DNA from: Bacilli bacterium | GTDB lineage: Bacteria > Bacillota_I > Bacilli_A > Haloplasmatales > Haloplasmataceae | Assembly (NCBI GenBank): GCA_012513195.1 | Contig: JAAZCR010000193.1 | Location: 1 to 10,216, forward strand | Direction of reading: 5' to 3' | DNA: 10,216 nt | Shown here: in pieces, positions 5,451 to 10,216 of the stretch | Layout: each line of letters opens with the position of its first letter | Numbering within the stretch: the first letter of the stretch is position 1 | The notes under the pieces: model-generated | The model's input: the letters and a program-made list of their open reading frames with translations, nothing else | Told to the model about the DNA's origin: nothing | Databases searched by the model: none | Translations under genes and position numbers: made by a program

Positions 5451-6026
5451 ATGGCTATTAATTATCCAATTAAAAAGAAGATGGAAGGTAACGTTAATTA
5501 TGCCCATCGTGGCATGACCCTCGAAAACGAACTTAATGAATCAAATAAATATTATAAAGCTCATAACATTGCCTTAATTTCTAAAAAGCCAACACCAGTG
5601 CAAATCGTGAAGGTTGATTATCCAAGTCGAAACAAAGCAGTAATTCGTGAGGCTTATTATCAATCTCCTTCGACCACGGACTATAATGGCATTTATCGGG
5701 GGAAATACATCGACTTTGAAGCGAAGGAGACCTCCAGTCGTACTGCTTTTCCTCTACGCAACATTCATGACCACCAAATCATGCATATCAAACAAGTGAT
5801 TGACCTTGGTGGTATTGCCTTTATTATTGTTCGCTTTACTAAACTTGGAAAGACCTTCTTACTTGATGGAAGTATTGCAGTTAAATGTTACGAGGAAGCA
5901 TTAAAAGACGGAAGAAAATCTTTAAGTTTACAATTTTTTATGGAAAAAGGACATGAAATTACTAATAAATGCATCTATACTATCGACTATCTAAGTGTAG
6001 TCGACAAGGTGTATTTTAATGAATAA
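5451..6026 (+). CDS. recU: Holliday junction resolvase RecU
   Basis: A structure-specific endonuclease that cuts four-way junctions during recombination and repair, working with RuvAB and RecA in Bacillota. It has 191 residues against 206 in Bacillus subtilis, with the N-terminus shorter by about 11. Conserved blocks: HRGMTLENELNESNKYY (19-35), ISKKPTPVQIVKVDYP (43-58), SPSTTDYNGIYRGKYIDFEAKET (72-94) and FPLRNIHDHQIMH (100-112). Metal-binding and catalytic residues Asp77, Glu90 and Lys92 correspond to Bacillus Asp88, Glu101 and Lys103. The ATG follows GGTGGTGATC. The stop codon overlaps the start of the PBP gene by 8 bases, so the two are translationally coupled, as in the recU-ponA operon of Bacillus. 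Confidence 0.96.
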   Translation: MAINYPIKKKMEGNVNYAHRGMTLENELNESNKYYKAHNIALISKKPTPVQIVKVDYPSRNKAVIREAYYQSPSTTDYNGIYRGKYIDFEAKETSSRTAFPLRNIHDHQIMHIKQVIDLGGIAFIIVRFTKLGKTFLLDGSIAVKCYEEALKDGRKSLSLQFFMEKGHEITNKCIYTIDYLSVVDKVYFNE

Positions 6027-8697
6027 AACCTTATCTATTCTATTTAAGTCATTTGCGTTACTTATAATTGTTTTATGTCTTACTATTTATGGTTACCTTT
6101 ATTTAAAAATCTATGCTTATGTTAAAGAAGCAGAGAACTTTGATATCAATAAAATCTATGTTCCAGAAGCAACGAAAATCTATGACCAAAATGATAACTT
6201 AGTGGCTGAATTGGGCACGGAAAAGCGCACACTGGTAAAGTATACGGATATTTCTCCAAAAATGATTGAGGCATTAATTGCCATTGAAGATGCCCGTTTC
6301 TTCCAACATCATGGTTTTGATACCCCTAGAATCATTTCTTCTATAATTGAAAATCTTAAACATAAGAGTTATAAAGAAGGGGCTAGCACCATTACGCAAC
6401 AGTTAGTTAAACTATCCTATTTAACCCGGGAAAAGACCATTGACAGAAAACTTAGGGAAGTATTTTTGAGTATCGAACTAGAAAACCGTTTAACTAAAGA
6501 AGAAATTATTGAAGCATATTTAAATCGAGTGCTCTTTGGTGGACGCATTTATGGTGTTGAAAAGGCTAGCCAATACTATTTCCATAAGTCTGCTAAAGAA
6601 CTAAATTACGAAGAAGCAAGTCTACTTGCGGGCATCATTCAGAGCCCCAATCGCTATAACCCTTATACTAATCCAGAAGCAACCAAAAAACGCCAGATTC
6701 TCGTACTAGAGGCACTATATCAGCATGGTTATATCACTAAGGACGAGTTAGATCAAGGTATTAATCGACCTTTACATGAGTTAGTATTAGATCCACTTAT
6801 TGAAAGTTATGATAAAGAAATAACCGCGTACCTTGATTATGTTATCTATGAACTGAAGACGAAATATCAATTAGATCCATTAACTAATTATCTTCAAGTA
6901 AAAACACATCTTGATCTTAATATTCAAAAAACAATCTATCATACAGAGAACGATGAAACTTTACATCCAAAATCTAATACCCAATCGGGTATTGTTGTCT
7001 TAGAAACAAAAACAGGACACATAAAAGGAATTGGTGGGGGGAGAGGTTATCAAGATATCCTCTCTTTTAATTTAGCTACAGATGCTCGTCTTCAACCTGG
7101 TTCAACCATAAAGCCCATCCTTGACTATGGTCCAGCAATTGAATACTTATATTATTCTCCTGCCCATCCATTCATCGATGAAAAAATCTTTTATAGTACT
7201 CTTGGTAGTCGCTATGTAGCAGTAGAAAACTATGACCATAAATATAAGGGGATCCTTTCAATGCGGGAAAGCATTATAGATAGTAGAAACGTCACCGCAA
7301 TTAAAGCTTTTCGTGAAGTGGGCATGGACCGAGCATATGAATTCGCAAGTAAATTAGGATTGAAGATTAAAGAACCTATGACAGAAGCCCATGCTATTGG
7401 TGGTTTTAAATATGGTTTTACCGTTCTTGAAATGACAGCTAGTTATGCTGCTTTTGGCAATCGAGGTATTTATACTGAACCAACTACAATTAAAGAAATC
7501 ATTAAAGATGGACAAGTAATAAAACCTATAACAAACCAAATTCAAGCGATGCGCGAAGATACCGCCTATCTAATGAGTCATATGCTCCACGACAATATGA
7601 TAAATGGTACCGCTGTTACTGCTAATGTGACAAATCTTATCATCGCAGGCAAAACTGGTCAAACTAATTTTCCAGATGAAATAATAGCAAAATATAACTA
7701 TCCCCATAATTGCGTTCGCGATTCTTGGTTCATCGGTTATACAACTAAATACACAACTGCTGTATGGTTAGGATTCACCAAAATAATGGAAAATACCTTT
7801 TTAACACCACAGGAAGCTAAACAAGCACTTGTGATGTTTCGCAAGGTTATGGAAGAAATTCATCAAAAACCACATGAAAGCACTGAATTTTATCGACCTG
7901 ATAATATCATCGAAGTAGAAATTGAAGCTAACACCTATCCCTTAGGTTTGCCAAGTGAATATACACCTCTTATCTATCGTAAAAAAGAATTATTTATTAA
8001 AGGATATGAACCAAAGAATATTTCTAATTATTTTAAACCATTAGATACTCCAAAGAATTTCTTTGCATATTATGATTTTGAAACGGAAGAACTAGTCTTT
8101 CGTTGGGATAAAGTTAATTTAGACTTCTCCTCTGAAGATTTCTATTTAAGTGAAAGAGTGCACGGTATTGAAAAGTTCTATGACAATTATAAGGCAAAAA
8201 CACAAAATGAGTTCTACCAAACTGGCGAACTCACCTACTTAAAATCTAGTCGCATAGCGAACACATATGCAGAATACTGTACAAGTACAAATAAATTAGG
8301 GCGTCTCTGCCCCATCACGAATCCAAAAGAGTTAAATACACATATTTTACTATTAGAGGAATTAAAGAAAACAGAAATTAATAACCTCTTAAAAGACAAA
8401 AAGGCTAGAATCTTATCTGAAGGAGAATTAAGCATCATCAGGGGTTATGAAACTTATAATGGTTACCATAACGGCCTTTACAGCAACTTAGGCAATATTC
8501 AATATGAAATTAAAGGCATGCGTGGGTTTGAAGAAGTAATTCTATATCAAGGGGAGTATCGTGAAGAATTACGCGTACCAATGACTGCTGAAGAATATTT
8601 TCAGTTTAATGCTTTCGCGATAAGTGCCGACTTCTCCCGTTATAAAAACTTCCTCAAGAGTTCTAAAACCATCACCTTAAATCCTTTGTGGAACTAA
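6019..8697 (+). CDS. Class A penicillin-binding protein (PBP1A-type, bifunctional)
   Basis: 892 residues; it polymerises and cross-links peptidoglycan outside the membrane. One N-terminal membrane anchor (about 6-29) is followed by a GT51 glycosyltransferase domain: IEDARFFQHHG with catalytic Glu90, EGASTITQQLVK with Glu120, RKLREVFLSIELE, and YLNRVLFGGRIYGVEKASQYYF. The transpeptidase domain (about 320-605) has SxxK as Ser362-Thr-Ile-Lys365, SxN as Ser422-Arg-Asn424 and KTG as Lys545-Thr-Gly547, all intact. A C-terminal extension of roughly 280 residues has no motif I recognise. The ATG lies 7 bases after AAGGTG inside recU, and the reading frames overlap by 8 bases. Length and context fit ponA of Bacillus (914 residues). 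The symbol is left blank because several class A paralogues are usual. Confidence 0.95.
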   Translation: MNKTLSILFKSFALLIIVLCLTIYGYLYLKIYAYVKEAENFDINKIYVPEATKIYDQNDNLVAELGTEKRTLVKYTDISPKMIEALIAIEDARFFQHHGFDTPRIISSIIENLKHKSYKEGASTITQQLVKLSYLTREKTIDRKLREVFLSIELENRLTKEEIIEAYLNRVLFGGRIYGVEKASQYYFHKSAKELNYEEASLLAGIIQSPNRYNPYTNPEATKKRQILVLEALYQHGYITKDELDQGINRPLHELVLDPLIESYDKEITAYLDYVIYELKTKYQLDPLTNYLQVKTHLDLNIQKTIYHTENDETLHPKSNTQSGIVVLETKTGHIKGIGGGRGYQDILSFNLATDARLQPGSTIKPILDYGPAIEYLYYSPAHPFIDEKIFYSTLGSRYVAVENYDHKYKGILSMRESIIDSRNVTAIKAFREVGMDRAYEFASKLGLKIKEPMTEAHAIGGFKYGFTVLEMTASYAAFGNRGIYTEPTTIKEIIKDGQVIKPITNQIQAMREDTAYLMSHMLHDNMINGTAVTANVTNLIIAGKTGQTNFPDEIIAKYNYPHNCVRDSWFIGYTTKYTTAVWLGFTKIMENTFLTPQEAKQALVMFRKVMEEIHQKPHESTEFYRPDNIIEVEIEANTYPLGLPSEYTPLIYRKKELFIKGYEPKNISNYFKPLDTPKNFFAYYDFETEELVFRWDKVNLDFSSEDFYLSERVHGIEKFYDNYKAKTQNEFYQTGELTYLKSSRIANTYAEYCTSTNKLGRLCPITNPKELNTHILLLEELKKTEINNLLKDKKARILSEGELSIIRGYETYNGYHNGLYSNLGNIQYEIKGMRGFEEVILYQGEYREELRVPMTAEEYFQFNAFAISADFSRYKNFLKSSKTITLNPLWN

Positions 8698-8698
8698 T

Positions 8699-9667
8699 TT
8701 ACCAAAAAAGCAGATGATTAACTCTAAACAGAGAAAAAAGTAAATAAAGAATTAGACCTAAATAAATTAAAAAGCATATTCGACTAATCATCAAAATCGA
8801 ACGATAATAGGTAATAAAAATTCCAACACGATGAATTACAGTTCTCCCAAAGCGCTCTATCCGTTTAATAACCGTCTGTGAATTGTACAATTTATTTATT
8901 TCTAGTTTATCTTTAACCCGATAGTTTTTTGCTAGTTTATATAAATGTTTCTTAATAACCCTCACATTAGGACTAAATTTTTTCAGCATCCTATCTCTTT
9001 CTTTTATTAAAAATCCTTTTGCGGTTAGGCCATATTTTAATACCTTATCAAAATACACTTTCACAATAATTAAATACATCGAAATGACAATGGAAAAATA
9101 TACTAATATAGATAAAACATTATAATACCTTTGATAAATCAATAATTTGTTAACCATCGCAAAGAATGGTCCAATTACGGGAATTTCTTGTAAAAATGAG
9201 TATTGTTTAAGCAACACTAACATGATTACCGCACCAATGATGTAACCATTAATGGTGCGGTTTTTGATTAACTTAATACTTTTTACAGGATTGAAGGATG
9301 CTTGTTCAAAGATTTTCGTTAATCTTTTATCAATTATTTTATAGTAATCAATTTCCCAGCGCTTAATAACCTCATCAATGATTTGCTTCCGTTTCTTAAT
9401 TTTAATATACGGATAACGCACAATATAATGTACTGGATAGGGTTGATTAAACAATCCATCATATGTTATCACAATATCTTCAACATACTGTCTCTCCTTA
9501 TTACTACCAGGAATAAACGGATTAACATCATATTTTATATGATGATAGGTATTCATGAGATTCGCTTTATCGGATAAAATACGATAATCTTGACTCGCTT
9601 TCTTTGCTTCTATTTTCTCTTTGATACGTTTCTTTATCCTAAATAGGGATAGTATTGAGAATTTCAT
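8699..9667 (-). CDS. Unrecognised membrane protein
   Basis: 322 residues of no family I can name. The first 130 residues are soluble and strongly basic, with KKRIKEKIEAKKAS near the start and KIKKRKQIIDEVIKRWEIDYYKIIDKR at about 88-115, suggesting amphipathic helices. Hydrophobic segments follow at about 138-154, 163-178 (partly), 184-206 and 288-315. Between the last two is another basic helical stretch (208-285). The ATG at 9667-9665 lies nine bases after the TGA of the upstream gene, so the two are almost certainly one operon and may act together. No clear Shine-Dalgarno is seen, which also points to coupling. The stop codon faces the PBP stop with one base between. An envelope role is possible from the context alone and is not shown. 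Confidence 0.72.
   Translation of the reverse strand: MKFSILSLFRIKKRIKEKIEAKKASQDYRILSDKANLMNTYHHIKYDVNPFIPGSNKERQYVEDIVITYDGLFNQPYPVHYIVRYPYIKIKKRKQIIDEVIKRWEIDYYKIIDKRLTKIFEQASFNPVKSIKLIKNRTINGYIIGAVIMLVLLKQYSFLQEIPVIGPFFAMVNKLLIYQRYYNVLSILVYFSIVISMYLIIVKVYFDKVLKYGLTAKGFLIKERDRMLKKFSPNVRVIKKHLYKLAKNYRVKDKLEINKLYNSQTVIKRIERFGRTVIHRVGIFITYYRSILMISRICFLIYLGLILYLLFSLFRVNHLLFW
9228..9265 (+). terminator. Terminator-like hairpin antisense to the membrane-protein gene
   Basis: A perfect 9-bp GC-rich stem ACCGCACCA/TGGTGCGGT with a 16-base loop, followed on the + strand by five T residues (9261-9265). It lies inside the minus-strand coding sequence, about 530 bases past the PBP stop. It could stop recU-PBP read-through transcripts, since no hairpin is seen right after that stop. 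It may also be chance within coding DNA. Confidence 0.35.
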
Positions 9668-9676
9668 CTAAATCAC

Positions 9677-10186
9677 TCAATTCTTCTTCATATTCTCTAA
9701 TAACTTGTAGTTTTCATACGATAAAGTCACCTTTACAATTTCTGAAGCAAGTAATTCATCAATAATGTTAGGTTCGCAAAATTCTTGTTCGATTAAATAA
9801 TCTAAATAGGTGTGCCCTTCCCGCTCAATTAATAAAGTTCTGATAATCTCATTAATGCTTTTTTTGGTACGATTATAAAGATCTTCATTTTGACTGAAAT
9901 ATTTTAATTGCTGAATAACTTTTTCTGATGTCATTGGGTCAACTTGTAAATCTTGATCGATATCGATGAGAAACAAAGCTACATAGATTTGAGCTGTTTC
10001 ATAATAAATTTGATTATCACTTGTTAATCGATTAAAAAAGTCTAAACTATCGAGGACGAAAAGGTATATGATGCTCTCTTTTGGCATTTCTTTATCTACT
10101 AATTGATTAAACTTTGTATCCTTTAGAATCGCAAAAGTCAATTTATACTTAAATGATACATCATTCATTAATTTTTCATAAATCAT
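9677..10186 (-). CDS. Unrecognised soluble protein
   Basis: 169 residues, predicted mostly alpha-helical and acidic, with no signal peptide or membrane segment and no motif I recognise. Acidic clusters such as LFLIDIDQDLQVDP (91-104) and hydrophobic heptad-like patterns suggest a helical bundle or a protein-binding partner. The first ATG (10186-10184) has no Shine-Dalgarno in the 30 bases available, nor does the next one, Met7, so the true start is uncertain. It ends in TGA nine bases before the membrane-protein ATG, making a two-gene unit. The promoter, if any, lies at or beyond the window edge. Confidence 0.65.
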   Translation of the reverse strand: MIYEKLMNDVSFKYKLTFAILKDTKFNQLVDKEMPKESIIYLFVLDSLDFFNRLTSDNQIYYETAQIYVALFLIDIDQDLQVDPMTSEKVIQQLKYFSQNEDLYNRTKKSINEIIRTLLIEREGHTYLDYLIEQEFCEPNIIDELLASEIVKVTLSYENYKLLENMKKN

Positions 10187-10216
10187 AATCTGTGGTTTAT
10201 ATTTATTTAAATAAAG

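Noticed and set aside
7354..8438. Minus-strand open frames within the PBP gene
   Set aside because: Shadows of a well-supported PBP reading frame with all catalytic motifs on the + strand.
9383..9577. + strand frame opposite the membrane-protein gene
   Set aside because: No Shine-Dalgarno and no recognisable content; lies wholly within a longer minus-strand gene that is coupled to its neighbour.
1..10216. CRISPR arrays, tRNA genes, toxin-antitoxin or phage defence genes
   Set aside because: No regularly spaced repeats, no cloverleaf sequences and no defence-type motifs were seen. The reverse-transcriptase-like gene lies inside a group II intron with domains V and VI, so it is not a retron or a defence RT.

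Overview
The window looks like a chromosomal segment of a low-GC, wall-forming Bacillota relative. The evidence is AT-rich DNA, strong Shine-Dalgarno sites, sigma-A type promoters, a Bacillus-type (type B) RNase P RNA, RNase Y, RecU, a class A penicillin-binding protein and a Bacillota-type LexA box. A deep-branching Bacilli/Erysipelotrichia/Haloplasma-like host is a guess from base composition and divergence, not something the sequence proves. UGA is used as a stop, at the end of the 169-residue gene.

Layout: 1-437 (-) is the start of rny, cut by the window edge, read from a UUG codon behind its own promoter. 557-3529 (-) is the recA unit: LexA box, promoter, recA exon 1, a group II intron of about 1.79 kb, recA exon 2 and an intrinsic terminator. 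Upstream on the same strand lie pgsA (3536-4138) and a 3-methyladenine DNA glycosylase gene (4215-4772). Next is rnpB (about 4860-5273, -) with a clear promoter and terminator. On the + strand, recU and a class A PBP gene overlap by 8 bases (5451-8697). Two unrecognised genes on the - strand (8699-10186), one of them a membrane protein, converge on the PBP gene with a single base between the stop codons.

The most unusual element is the intron in recA. Its RNA core looks intact. It has a GUGUG 5' end, EBS1 and EBS2 each pairing perfectly over 6 bases with the end of recA exon 1, a domain I closing helix, a domain IV basal helix, a 34-nt domain V with the AGC triad and a GAAA loop, and a domain VI with a bulged A seven nucleotides from the 3' end. 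The junction restores a 344-residue RecA exactly between two codons. The encoded protein, by contrast, is a decayed reverse transcriptase: YADD has become YKNK, motif A Asp has become Glu, the TPQGG motif is lost, much of the fingers region is missing and there is no HNH endonuclease. The N-terminal RT-0-like segment and the maturase domain X are still recognisable in an uninterrupted 382-codon frame. The simplest reading is a non-mobile intron held in an essential SOS gene, whose protein is kept only as a splicing maturase, much like plastid MatK.

The genes group around DNA repair and recombination (recA, recU, the glycosylase), RNA processing (rny, rnpB, the maturase) and the envelope (pgsA, PBP, perhaps the two unknown genes). 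rnpB near recU-pbp and recA next to rny and pgsA match arrangements known in Bacillus, except that cinA is missing between pgsA and recA.
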